Program-made: the position numbers and the translations under genes
Assembly: GCA_900318085.1 (NCBI GenBank)
Contig: ONJF01000038.1
Location: forward strand, 1-35,140
Direction: 5' to 3'
Length of the DNA stretch: 35,140 bases
Source of the DNA: an uncultured Bacteroidales bacterium
Lineage (GTDB): Bacteria; Bacteroidota; Bacteroidia; Bacteroidales; F082
Shown here: piece after piece, positions 1 through 7,222 of the stretch
Numbering within the stretch: position 1 is the stretch's first letter
Layout: every line of letters begins with the position of its first letter
Notes under the pieces: model-generated
The model's input: the letters and a program-made list of their open reading frames with translations, nothing else
Database searches by the model: none
What the model was told of the DNA's origin: nothing

Positions 1-93
1 TTCGTTGAGCCACTTCTCGCGTTGTTCGCGGGTGGATTTCTTAATGGGTTCAACCATCTTGATTTTCCACGCTTCTGCAAATGGTAATTCCAT
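1..93 (-). CDS. tnaA: Tryptophanase (beta-eliminating lyase), N-terminal fragment
   Basis: Only the first 31 codons lie in the window; the gene runs leftward off the edge. The visible start MELPFAEAWKIKMVEP followed by IKKSTREQREKWL matches, from memory, the N-terminus of Bacteroides-type tryptophanase, a PLP enzyme that splits tryptophan into indole, pyruvate and ammonia. The closely related tyrosine phenol-lyase has a similar N-terminus and cannot be excluded. No catalytic residue is visible in this fragment. The ATG at 91-93 is the only sensible start. The upstream region is AT-rich and contains no convincing TAnnTTTG box close by; the nearest match, CATCTTTG on the minus strand at 240-247, deviates in its first base and would leave a leader of about 140 nt. 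Confidence 0.72.
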   Translation of the reverse strand, partial: MELPFAEAWKIKMVEPIKKSTREQREKWLNE

Positions 94-100
94 GATATTA

Positions 101-146
101 TTTGATTTAAGATTTATGATTTAAAGATTTAAAATTTCAAGATTTG
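101..146. repeat. AT-rich direct repeats of the motif GATTTA
   Basis: Five copies of GATTT(A/G) occur within about 45 bp in the leader of the tryptophanase gene, at roughly 104, 111, 118, 126 and 141. The rest of the 94-361 gap holds no gene that I can support. A short leftward reading frame at 256-450 is antisense to the next gene and has no family features. Confidence 0.5.
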
Positions 147-335
147 AAAGCTCTATTGGAGAAGGGAATACAAACCTCCTTACCGAACAGGTATTCAGAA
201 ACGGTCGCGTTCCTTGATGTTCAAGTATACCATATTACCAAAGATGTGGGGCATATCAATAATAAGGTGCTTTCAAAAACGCTTCAAAGATATGGAATTT
301 TTGGGTAATGCAAGCCGTTTCGACAAGTTTTTTCT

Positions 336-343
336 TACATTTG
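336..343 (+). promoter_or_regulatory. Bacteroidota -7 element (TACATTTG)
   Basis: This matches the TAnnTTTG consensus exactly and lies 18 bp upstream of the ATG at 362. It supports that start over an in-frame ATG at 308, which would lie upstream of the transcript. No clean TTTG -33 element is present at the right spacing. Confidence 0.55.
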
Positions 344-361
344 CCCCAAATATTTAGCCAT

Positions 362-1459
362 ATGAAGAATCTGTTTCTTACCCTCTTGGTTTGTTTGACA
401 ACAACAGCCTTTGCTGACATCATTCTCACCGAAGGCTTCGAATATGCCAACCATGATTTGGAGACACCTGTGGGATGGACCAGCGACGACGGCTCGTGGA
501 TTTGCGGTTATCTCGAGAAAGACCACAACCGCGTCGCCCATACTGGCAACTGGTATGCCTTCAACAACGCCGAAGATGCTTGGATGTACATGCCACTCTC
601 GCTCTTCTCCCGTATGCAATACCGCATCAGTTGCTGGGCTATCTCCGATGGCGAATTCCAACTGGAGTTTTGGGCAGGCGATGCTCCCCATGCCGACAAC
701 ATGCATACCCCACTGCTCAACACCCTTGTCAGTGGTGGTGTCTATGAAAAGTGTTCTTCCTATGTCGACACAATACCCTCTGGATGCCAATATATTGCCA
801 TACATGCAGTAGCGGGTTCAGGAGCCACCTACCTTACCATCGATGACATTGAAATCGACATGCTGGAACAATATACTTTTGAAGCTTATGAAATCACTGG
901 TGACACCGCCTTGTATCCTGGCACGGAGGCCACTTTCCGCTTCCTCATCCACAACACCGGCTACGACCCCGTCGATGTCACTGTGCACCCATCCAACGAG
1001 TTCTTCACCGACTTCAGTTTCTTCTCAAATGGCGTCATGACGACGACCTTCCCCACCCAACCTGACGAAACCGTCGAAGTGACCGCCCACGCCACATTGC
1101 GTCCCGAGGTGGAGCCTGGCACAGTGGCATGGCTCGACATCCATATGACCATCCCCTGCAACTGCAACACAGCATTAGTTACCTTCTGGGTGACACCGTT
1201 AGACCCAACCGAACTATCGGAAAACAACGCACATAGAATCAGCGTTTTCCCCAACCCCACCGCCGATATTGTGAACATCGAAGCAGAAGGGTTGGTGCAG
1301 GTCGACCTATTCGACGAAACGGGGAAAACAATAAAGAGCGTCCCCTCCGTCGGGAACGCCCTTCAACTAGACTTAACCGGCCTTAAACCTGGCGTTTATT
1401 TCATTTCAGCCAGAACGCGCTCCACTTCCTCTTTCGTGAAGTCGATCCTGAAAATGTGA
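362..1459 (+). CDS. Secreted protein with T9SS type A sorting domain
   Basis: This 365-residue protein begins with a signal peptide (MKNLFLTLLVCLTTTAFA) and ends, from about residue 292, in a type IX secretion sorting domain: VFPNPTAD, then a DLTGLKPGVYF turn and a basic KSILKM tail. Such proteins cross the outer membrane through the Por machinery and are usually anchored to the surface or released. Residues about 20-165 (GFE, then GWT, W and aromatic-rich strands) resemble the cleaved-adhesin/MAM-like jelly roll found in many T9SS cargo proteins. The middle, about 170-285, looks like an Ig-like beta-sandwich with no catalytic motif. The start at 362 was chosen because the signal peptide begins there and the promoter element lies inside the longer reading frame. 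The last 64 bp overlap the convergent cysteate synthase gene. Function is probably adhesion or binding; the substrate is unknown. Confidence 0.85.
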   Translation: MKNLFLTLLVCLTTTAFADIILTEGFEYANHDLETPVGWTSDDGSWICGYLEKDHNRVAHTGNWYAFNNAEDAWMYMPLSLFSRMQYRISCWAISDGEFQLEFWAGDAPHADNMHTPLLNTLVSGGVYEKCSSYVDTIPSGCQYIAIHAVAGSGATYLTIDDIEIDMLEQYTFEAYEITGDTALYPGTEATFRFLIHNTGYDPVDVTVHPSNEFFTDFSFFSNGVMTTTFPTQPDETVEVTAHATLRPEVEPGTVAWLDIHMTIPCNCNTALVTFWVTPLDPTELSENNAHRISVFPNPTADIVNIEAEGLVQVDLFDETGKTIKSVPSVGNALQLDLTGLKPGVYFISARTRSTSSFVKSILKM

Positions 1460-2688
1460 TCCGGCTTCAAATAATAAATCTCATGCTCGGCATGGAAGCG
1501 CTTTTCGCCTCCACCCGTGATGTTGAGCATCACCACATCATCAGGTTTCACCGTTCCCTTTTCTATTGCCTGCTGTAACGAGGCCGTGGCCACAGCAGCG
1601 GCATGGTAGATGTCGATGCCTTCCGTCTCTTCAAACAAAGCTTTGGCAGCATTGGCTTCGGCATTGCTGACAGCGAGGATGTCGCCATTGGTGTCCTTCA
1701 ACGCGTCATAGAGGCCACCGGCAAGGCCATAGGGCGGCTTGCGGTTGGAGAGCACGGGGGCGCAAATCTCGGCGGCATCTTTACGGGCCTGGTCGGCATC
1801 ATAAGGCAATAAGGCACGCGAATCGGCACGCCAAGCGTCATACATGGGCACGAAAGGCTTGTTTTGCGACACTATCAGGCGTGCTTTGTGACTGCCAAAG
1901 CGTCCGTCTTCTATGAAACGCAGGTTGGCCTCCCAAGCGGCTATGGCACCAGTGCCACTACCCACAGCCTGGAAATAGAAATCGGGCGTACGGCCAATGA
2001 AGGTCGTGGCCGACATCATAGTCGTGCCCATGCCATCGCGACGGGCGATATTCTTGGCACCACCTTCAGCAAGGTAGCCTTCCAATCCACAGACCACATT
2101 CGAAAGGTTGATGGCATCGAAATAGTCGCTGCCCGACTCAGTGGTGATGAGTTTTACACAGGGATTTAATGGCTTGTCGAACCATAAGGCATTAATATTG
2201 TCCTGAGGCACGCAGAGCAGCAATTTGATGCCGTTATCGGAACACACCTTGGCAAAGGCACGAGCCGTATTGCCAGCCGAAGCCACCACCAGCACCTTTT
2301 CTTTCAGGTCATCGCCCAAGCGGGCACACACCGAATAAGCCTCCATCTCCTTGAAGGAGCAGGTCGTCATACGGGCTTTTCGCTCGGGCCACCAACCATT
2401 AAAGGTGATGTAAAGGTTATTCAGGCCAAGCCGTTTGGCCAAAGCCTCGCTTTTATAGGTAATGGGTTCCGAGGGCTTGCTCAACATGGTCTTGATGGGC
2501 AGCCAATCGGCATAGCGGTAAAGGCCCAAGCAAGCGCCCTCTGCCACTTCCAATTGTTTCTTTTCGTAGACAGGCCGTACCATGCTCGGTTGATCACATT
2601 GCTTGTCATCCAAAGTCCAGCCTTCATCGTTGAAAATGCGACCCGTAGCCACGGTCTGCAGTTGGTATTTCGTAGGCACAAATATCAT
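1396..2688 (-). CDS. Cysteate synthase family PLP enzyme
   Basis: This 430-residue fold-type II PLP enzyme is related to threonine synthase. Cysteate synthase makes L-cysteate from O-phosphoserine and sulfite. In Methanosarcina the product feeds coenzyme M; in Bacteroidota it is a plausible precursor of capnine-type sulfonolipids. Seen here: ITYKSEALA at about 76-84, the PLP lysine K113 in TCSFKEMEA, ASAGNTA at about 136-142, an EGGAKNIARRDGMGT block, a phosphate-binding AVGSGTG, and NRKPPYGLAGGLYDAL. Recalled M. acetivorans cysteate synthase shares most of these blocks, and they differ from canonical threonine synthase. A TAnnTTTG promoter sits 29 bp upstream, so the gene is transcribed alone. 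Its 3' end overlaps the T9SS gene. Automatic annotation may call it threonine synthase, and activity on O-phosphohomoserine cannot be excluded from sequence. Confidence 0.82.
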   Translation of the reverse strand: MIFVPTKYQLQTVATGRIFNDEGWTLDDKQCDQPSMVRPVYEKKQLEVAEGACLGLYRYADWLPIKTMLSKPSEPITYKSEALAKRLGLNNLYITFNGWWPERKARMTTCSFKEMEAYSVCARLGDDLKEKVLVVASAGNTARAFAKVCSDNGIKLLLCVPQDNINALWFDKPLNPCVKLITTESGSDYFDAINLSNVVCGLEGYLAEGGAKNIARRDGMGTTMMSATTFIGRTPDFYFQAVGSGTGAIAAWEANLRFIEDGRFGSHKARLIVSQNKPFVPMYDAWRADSRALLPYDADQARKDAAEICAPVLSNRKPPYGLAGGLYDALKDTNGDILAVSNAEANAAKALFEETEGIDIYHAAAVATASLQQAIEKGTVKPDDVVMLNITGGGEKRFHAEHEIYYLKPDHIFRIDFTKEEVERVLAEMK

Positions 2689-2716
2689 TTTTCAGTCTTT
2701 TGCGGTTATTATGGTG

Positions 2717-2724
2717 CAAAAATA
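2717..2724 (-). promoter_or_regulatory. -7 element (TATTTTTG) for the cysteate synthase gene
   Basis: An exact TAnnTTTG match on the minus strand, 29 bp before the ATG at 2688. Confidence 0.6.
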
Positions 2725-2783
2725 CAAAAAGTAAACACATGGATAGTAAATGTATTTACTATTTTATTTCATCAAGTTTATAC

Positions 2784-2816
2784 AAAAAAAGAGTGGCAGC
2801 TTGTTAGCTGCCACTC
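2784..2816 (-). terminator. Intrinsic terminator of the exbB-exbD operon
   Basis: A perfect 10-bp stem (GAGTGGCAGC, 2791-2800, paired with 2807-2816) encloses a 6-nt loop. Read leftward it is followed by seven T residues. It lies 24 bp after the stop codon of the last operon gene. Confidence 0.9.
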
Positions 2817-2839
2817 CGAGAACTTTAATTTGAGAAACA

Positions 2840-3307
2840 TTAGTTCTCCAAGGCGCTGCCTTTCAGTGTCGTGTAAGTGATACGGAAGGCACTCACCTTA
2901 CGGAGTTCCTGTTTCACGTCGGTGACGACACCCATACGGGTATCCTTATGCACCTTAAGGGCTGTGGTCATCAGCGGGCGGTCAGCCTCGTTGCGTGAGT
3001 CACGTTCCTTTTGGATCCAGTCGGCGATGTCGGCCGGACGGGCAAAGGCGTCATCGAGTTGGATACGTGATTCGGTACCCAGTTTGGCATCCCTCGGCGG
3101 GCCGATGTAGATGGAGCTCACCAATGACTTGTGCTCGAGTTTTTGGATCTCGGTGGCCTTCGGCATGGCGTTCTTCACCTTAAGTTCGACGTCGCGCATG
3201 GTTGTGGTGATCATGAAGAAGAATATCAACATGTAGACGATGTCGGGCAATGAAGAGGTGCTCACTTGTGGCACTTCCTTTTTACCTTCTTTTCTGAATT
3301 TTCCCAT
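2840..3307 (-). CDS. exbD: ExbD/TolR family transport protein (second copy)
   Basis: This 155-residue protein has one N-terminal membrane helix (about residues 21-37) carrying the ExbD aspartate in SLPDIVYMLIFFF, preceded by a basic cytoplasmic tail. The rest is a periplasmic ExbD/TolR domain. ExbD works with the ExbB pentamer to convert the proton gradient into force on TonB-type partners. It is the last of four leftward genes, 20 bp after the other ExbD, and is followed directly by the terminator. The two copies differ in length and sequence, which suggests an ExbD heterodimer or two separate roles. No TonB is encoded in this operon. Confidence 0.9.
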   Translation of the reverse strand: MGKFRKEGKKEVPQVSTSSLPDIVYMLIFFFMITTTMRDVELKVKNAMPKATEIQKLEHKSLVSSIYIGPPRDAKLGTESRIQLDDAFARPADIADWIQKERDSRNEADRPLMTTALKVHKDTRMGVVTDVKQELRKVSAFRITYTTLKGSALEN

Positions 3308-3327
3308 ATTTTATCCTCCTTTATGTT

Positions 3328-3888
3328 TTAGTACACAACGGGTTCGGCCTCGCTGATACGCACTGGCACGGCCTCGTTGATAGCCTTAGTTTGATCTTCA
3401 TTAAGTTGGTCGAGGTGCTTGTGGAATTTCCTCCAAGCCAGGTCTTCCTTCATTTCATTGAAGGCGCGGGCCAACTCGTTCTGCACACTGATATACATAG
3501 CATACGACGTACCACGGTCATTCTGCAGTGAGATAACGCCCTTCGACATGAGCACATCGCCCACGAGGTCGAAGGTCTTGGTCTCCACTTCAGGAGCGGT
3601 ATCATCGTTGGGACGCGGCGTCATAAAGCGTTTGGCCTCGTCCTTGAGCAAGCTCAAGTCCATAGGACGGCCATTCACCAGCAGACGGTCGCTCTTATTC
3701 ACCATCACATTCATCACATTTCTTTCCTTGACCTTCACTTCCTCGTCGTTTTGCTCGACCGGGGGAGGCAGACGACGGGTGATACCGTAGTCCACATCCA
3801 TGGAGGTGGTCATCAGGAAGAAACATAACAGCAAGAATGCTATGTCAGCCTGCGAACTGGAATTGATTTCAGGAGTTTTTCTTGCCAT
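3328..3888 (-). CDS. exbD: ExbD/TolR family transport protein (first copy)
   Basis: This 186-residue ExbD has a short N-terminus MARKTPEINSSSQ, then one membrane helix with the conserved acidic residue in ADIAFLLLCFFLMTTSMD, and a periplasmic domain of about 145 residues. It is longer than typical ExbD (about 140), with a charged C-terminal extension (about 140-186) rich in Glu, Lys and Asn. It lies 11 bp after the small membrane protein and 20 bp before the second ExbD, so all four genes are probably one transcript. The paired-ExbD arrangement is common in Bacteroidota. Confidence 0.9.
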   Translation of the reverse strand: MARKTPEINSSSQADIAFLLLCFFLMTTSMDVDYGITRRLPPPVEQNDEEVKVKERNVMNVMVNKSDRLLVNGRPMDLSLLKDEAKRFMTPRPNDDTAPEVETKTFDLVGDVLMSKGVISLQNDRGTSYAMYISVQNELARAFNEMKEDLAWRKFHKHLDQLNEDQTKAINEAVPVRISEAEPVVY

Positions 3889-3899
3889 GATGAAATGAT

Positions 3900-4322
3900 T
3901 TACTTTTTAACTGCCTTGTAGATGACGGAGAACAAGATGGAAAGGATGGCTACTCCAAGAGTGACATAGAAGAAGTTGAGGCCGAGTTCGACCCATCCGT
4001 GCGTCTTGGCTGAATAAGCCACCTCGCCGGCTTCGTAAGGAGTGGCGAAAGCGCCTCTCGACATAAGGTAAGCTACAACTCCAATAATAGCGAATGCAAT
4101 GACTGCAACCAGGAGCGTCTTTCCGTTGACGCCTTTGATGGCGGCGGTGAAGAAGACTGAAATCAATGCGATGACGATGCCAAGTATAATCAAGATGTAG
4201 CCCCAATTCAGGAGTACGTTGGTGCGGGCTTCATCGGAGAGGCCAAGGTAGAAATACACTGCCAGACCCACAGTGATGAGCGCCAACACGGCAAGTACCC
4301 ATTTTGAAATCTTACTGTTCAT
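3900..4322 (-). CDS. Four-helix membrane protein inside the exbB-exbD operon
   Basis: I do not recognise this 140-residue protein. It has four predicted membrane helices: about 8-26, 39-61, 69-88 and 113-136. A short lysine-rich start (MNSKISK) and end (KAVKK) suggest both termini face the cytoplasm. There are no catalytic motifs. It lies 14 bp after exbB and 11 bp before exbD, so it is almost certainly co-transcribed and may be an accessory component of the ExbBD motor. The function is inferred from position only. Confidence 0.75.
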   Translation of the reverse strand: MNSKISKWVLAVLALITVGLAVYFYLGLSDEARTNVLLNWGYILIILGIVIALISVFFTAAIKGVNGKTLLVAVIAFAIIGVVAYLMSRGAFATPYEAGEVAYSAKTHGWVELGLNFFYVTLGVAILSILFSVIYKAVKK

Positions 4323-4336
4323 GATTAATACTTGTT

Positions 4337-5167
4337 TTATTTGTTGTTGTACTTAGCGAGGATATCCATGAACGAGATGGAAGCGTCTTCCATATCGTTG
4401 ACGATGCTTTCGATCTTTGAAGCGATGAAGTTGAAGAAAATCTGAAGGATAATAGCGGCGATCAGACCGAACACGGTGGTCAACAGAGCGACCTTCATAC
4501 CGGAGGCCACGACCGTGGGGCTCATGTCACCAGCAGCGGCGATGTCGTCGAAGGCCTGGATCATACCGATAACAGTACCCATGAAACCGAACATAGGAGC
4601 CAAGCTGATGCAGAGGCCGATCCAGCTCAAACCGCTTTCAAGCTTGCCACCTGCGACGGAGCCGTAGGAGACGATGGCTTTCTCGACTTCCTCGAGCGAC
4701 TGACCGTCCTGATAACGGATAAGGCCTTGGGTGAAGATGCTGGCCACAGGACCACGGGTGTCCTTGCAAAGCTGTTTGGCACCTTCAACATCACCATTCT
4801 TCATCTTGGCTTCGATACCAGCCAGGAGTTTCTTGGAGTTGGCGGTAGAAAGGGTCAGATAAATGATTCTCTCAATGGAGATGGCCATACCGATGAGCAA
4901 GATGACCAACACGATACCCATGAAACCAGGACCACCATCGATGAATTGCTTCTTGATGGACTCACGGAAAGTCTTGGGAGCTTCTGCCTGGGCAGGCGTG
5001 ATTTCTTCGGTGGTCTCCACTTCGGCGGGAGTCACTTCGGTTTGTTCAGGAGCAACGACTTGTTCGGTCTGCTCGGTTTGCGCTTGCTCGTCTTGAGCAA
5101 CGACGAGATTGCTGACGCCAAAGGTCATAAGGCCAGCAACCATGAGGAAAGCAATTAATTTTTTCAT
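4337..5167 (-). CDS. exbB: MotA/TolQ/ExbB proton channel family protein
   Basis: This 276-residue protein has a signal-like hydrophobic start (about 1-24), then a Gln/Glu/Thr/Pro-rich linker to about residue 68, then the MotA_ExbB core. The core has a helix at about 83-105, a cytoplasmic segment, and two helices at about 180-200 and 222-250. The LAPMFGFMGTVIGMI segment is the conserved channel-lining helix. ExbB forms the ring around the ExbD dimer in the inner membrane. The extra N-terminal signal and low-complexity linker are absent from enterobacterial ExbB but are seen in Bacteroidota homologues. It heads the operon; no promoter was seen between it and tRNA-Ser, so both may share the promoter at 5361. 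Confidence 0.9.
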   Translation of the reverse strand: MKKLIAFLMVAGLMTFGVSNLVVAQDEQAQTEQTEQVVAPEQTEVTPAEVETTEEITPAQAEAPKTFRESIKKQFIDGGPGFMGIVLVILLIGMAISIERIIYLTLSTANSKKLLAGIEAKMKNGDVEGAKQLCKDTRGPVASIFTQGLIRYQDGQSLEEVEKAIVSYGSVAGGKLESGLSWIGLCISLAPMFGFMGTVIGMIQAFDDIAAAGDMSPTVVASGMKVALLTTVFGLIAAIILQIFFNFIASKIESIVNDMEDASISFMDILAKYNNK

Positions 5168-5231
5168 AGTTTAGTTTGAATGTTTTGATTATTACTGTTA
5201 TGAATTACTTTGTTCTAGCATTGCTTTTCTG

Positions 5232-5319
5232 CGGAGAGAGCGGGATTCGAACCCGCGGTACCCTTTTGGAGTACACACACTTTCCAGGCGTGCTCCTTAA
5301 ACCACTCGGACATCTCTCC
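5232..5319 (-). tRNA. tRNA-Ser (GGA)
   Basis: An 88-nt class II tRNA. The acceptor GGAGAGA pairs with TCTCTCC, the anticodon loop CTGGAAA gives anticodon GGA, there is a long variable arm as expected for serine, and the T loop reads TTCGAAT. The discriminator is G and CCA is not encoded. Confidence 0.95.
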
Positions 5320-5360
5320 TCTTCCGTGCCTTCCCCTCAAACCCATTCTGAAATCGTTGC

Positions 5361-5368
5361 CAAAAGTA
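5361..5368 (-). promoter_or_regulatory. -7 element (TACTTTTG) for tRNA-Ser and possibly exbB
   Basis: An exact TAnnTTTG match on the minus strand, 42 bp upstream of the tRNA 5' end. A TTTTTTG run lies about 22 bp further upstream as a candidate -33 element. Confidence 0.55.
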
Positions 5369-5444
5369 CAACATTTTTTGTTTAGGGAAACAAAAAACTT
5401 TCATTTTTTATTGCAATTATTTTCCAAATGCTTGAATTTTAGCC

Positions 5445-6479
5445 TCAAAGGGTCATCTCGCCACGGATGGAATTCTGCATGATTTCCAGAATTCGCTCCT
5501 TGGCCAAGCCTTCACCAATGAGATACATGAGTTTGGCAACGGCAGCCTCTGTGGTCATGTCGTGTCCACTAATGACGCCGATGCGTGCCATATCGAGGCT
5601 CGTTTCATAGCGACCCATCTCCACCGAACCGGCCTTGCATTGCGTGATGTTGAGGATGATGAGGCCATGGTCGATGGCGTCTTTCAAGGCATCCAAGAAC
5701 CAAGCAGCGGTAGTGGCATTGCCCGAACCGAAGGTCTCCAAAACCAATGCCTTGAGGCCAGGAGTCTTCAAGGCATGGCGCACGAAGTCCTCGGAGATGC
5801 CTGGGAAGAGCTTGAGGATGCCCACATGACGGTCCATCTGGGTATGCACCTTGAGTTTCTTGAAGTTGGGCTTCAGGATGCGGTCTTTATTATATTTAAT
5901 GTGTACGCCCACCTCGGCCAGATTAGGATAGTTGGTGGAAGCAAAGGCGTTGAAGTTCTCGGCGTTGAACTTGGTGGCACGGTTACCGCGCAACAGCTGG
6001 TTCTGGAAGAAGATGCACACCTCGGGGACAAGAGGTGTGTCGTCGTCTTTGGCGGCGGCAATCTCAATGGCGGCAAGGAAATTCTCGCGACCATCGGTGC
6101 GCACCACACCCATGGGCAGCTGTGAGCCGGTGAGTACGACAGGCTTGTTAAGATTCTCAAGCATAAAACTCAAGGCCGAAGCAGTATAAGCCATGGTGTC
6201 GGAGCCGTGAAGCACAACAAAACCATCGTAATGCTCATACTCCTCCCCTATCTTCGACGCCAGCCGGATCCAGAAATCAGGCGACATATTGGACGAGTCG
6301 ATGAGCGGATCGAAGCTGTAGAAGTCGATTTGGTAGCCGAAATTGCGCAACACGGGCAGATGGGCATAGATATGTTCAAAGTCAAAAGGCACCAAGGCAC
6401 CCGTCTTGGGGTCTTGCATCATGCCGATGGTGCCGCCGGTATAGAGCACCAGTATGGAGATTTCTTCGTTGCTTTGCAT
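5445..6479 (-). CDS. ansA: Type I (cytoplasmic) L-asparaginase
   Basis: This 344-residue enzyme hydrolyses asparagine to aspartate and ammonia. The first signature TGGTIG lies at about residues 14-19 (T14 the likely nucleophile), and the second, HGSDTMAYTAS, supplies the Ser/Asp/Thr part of the active site. No signal peptide is present, which fits the cytoplasmic type I form. The length matches the AnsA family. The longer reading frame (to 6572) was rejected because the minus-strand promoter TACTTTTG at 6505-6512 lies inside it; the start at 6479 begins MQSNEEISILVLYTGGT. The gene is divergent from trmO with a 77-bp shared promoter region. Confidence 0.9.
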   Translation of the reverse strand: MQSNEEISILVLYTGGTIGMMQDPKTGALVPFDFEHIYAHLPVLRNFGYQIDFYSFDPLIDSSNMSPDFWIRLASKIGEEYEHYDGFVVLHGSDTMAYTASALSFMLENLNKPVVLTGSQLPMGVVRTDGRENFLAAIEIAAAKDDDTPLVPEVCIFFQNQLLRGNRATKFNAENFNAFASTNYPNLAEVGVHIKYNKDRILKPNFKKLKVHTQMDRHVGILKLFPGISEDFVRHALKTPGLKALVLETFGSGNATTAAWFLDALKDAIDHGLIILNITQCKAGSVEMGRYETSLDMARIGVISGHDMTTEAAVAKLMYLIGEGLAKERILEIMQNSIRGEMTL

Positions 6480-6504
6480 GACAAGCGTTTTTGTTTTGCG
6501 GCGG

Positions 6505-6512
6505 CAAAAGTA
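6505..6512 (-). promoter_or_regulatory. -7 element (TACTTTTG) for ansA
   Basis: An exact TAnnTTTG match, 25 bp before the ATG at 6479. A TTTTTG lies about 22 bp upstream as the -33 candidate. Confidence 0.6.
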
Positions 6513-6544
6513 ATGCTTTTTTCGGCTTGGTTGGCAAAAAGCGT

Positions 6545-6552
6545 TATTTTTG
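6545..6552 (+). promoter_or_regulatory. -7 element (TATTTTTG) for trmO, near-leaderless
   Basis: An exact TAnnTTTG match ending four bases before the ATG at 6557. If transcription starts at the usual distance the mRNA has almost no leader. Confidence 0.55.
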
Positions 6553-6556
6553 CACC

Positions 6557-7222
6557 ATGAAAACCATCGCACGCATCCACACCGACTTCCCGACCAAGTT
6601 TGGCATCCCCAGACAGAGCGGCATCATCGACTCGCTGCAAGGGCGCATCGTCTTCGAGCCTGAATACCGAAACGCCGAGGCAGTGCGCGGGTTGGAGGAG
6701 TTCTCACACATCTGGATCTTATGGGAGTTCACTGAAGCCGTTCGCGACGAATGGTCGCCCACTGTGCGTCCGCCTCGTTTGGGTGGCAATGTGCGCAAAG
6801 GCGTTTTCGCCACGCGATCGCCTTTCCGCCCCAACCCCATCGGGCTTTCGTCGGTGAAATTGGAGAGCGTGGAAATCGACCCAAAACTAGGTCCCGTGCT
6901 TCATGTGTCGGGTGCCGACCTGATGGATGGCACACCCATCTATGATATCAAACCCTACATCGCCTACACCGACAGCCACCCTGACGCTGTCAGTGGTTTC
7001 GCCTCAAAACCAGCGGAATACCTATTGGAGGTGGTTTTCCCAGAGGCCTTGTTGCAAAGTGTACCCGAACACCAGCGCGAAAGCCTTATTGCCGTCTTGC
7101 AGCACGACCCGCGGCCGCAGTACCATGACGACCCAAAGCGGGTGTATGGCATGGCTTTTGGCGGGATGGAGGTAAAATTCAAGGTTGAAGAAGGGCTACT
7201 TACCGTCGTTGGCATCAGCTGA
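6557..7222 (+). CDS. trmO: tRNA (t6A37) N6-methyltransferase TrmO (YaeB/TsaA family)
   Basis: This 221-residue protein has the family order: an N-terminal IHTDFPTKFGIPRQSG segment (about residues 6-21), EFSHIWILWEF, the SAM-binding RSPFRPNPIGLS motif, and a VSGADLMDGTPIYDIKPYI segment. TrmO methylates N6-threonylcarbamoyladenosine at position 37 of tRNAs that read ACY codons. The start was placed at MKTIARIH because the promoter TATTTTTG lies just upstream; the reading frame extends further 5' but that part would not be transcribed. The last 27 bp overlap the 3' end of the convergent SGNH-like gene. Confidence 0.9.
   Translation: MKTIARIHTDFPTKFGIPRQSGIIDSLQGRIVFEPEYRNAEAVRGLEEFSHIWILWEFTEAVRDEWSPTVRPPRLGGNVRKGVFATRSPFRPNPIGLSSVKLESVEIDPKLGPVLHVSGADLMDGTPIYDIKPYIAYTDSHPDAVSGFASKPAEYLLEVVFPEALLQSVPEHQRESLIAVLQHDPRPQYHDDPKRVYGMAFGGMEVKFKVEEGLLTVVGIS

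Noticed and set aside
1396-2688. Threonine synthase
   Set aside because: The PLP-site context TCSFKEMEA and other blocks fit cysteate synthase better; kept only as an alternative.
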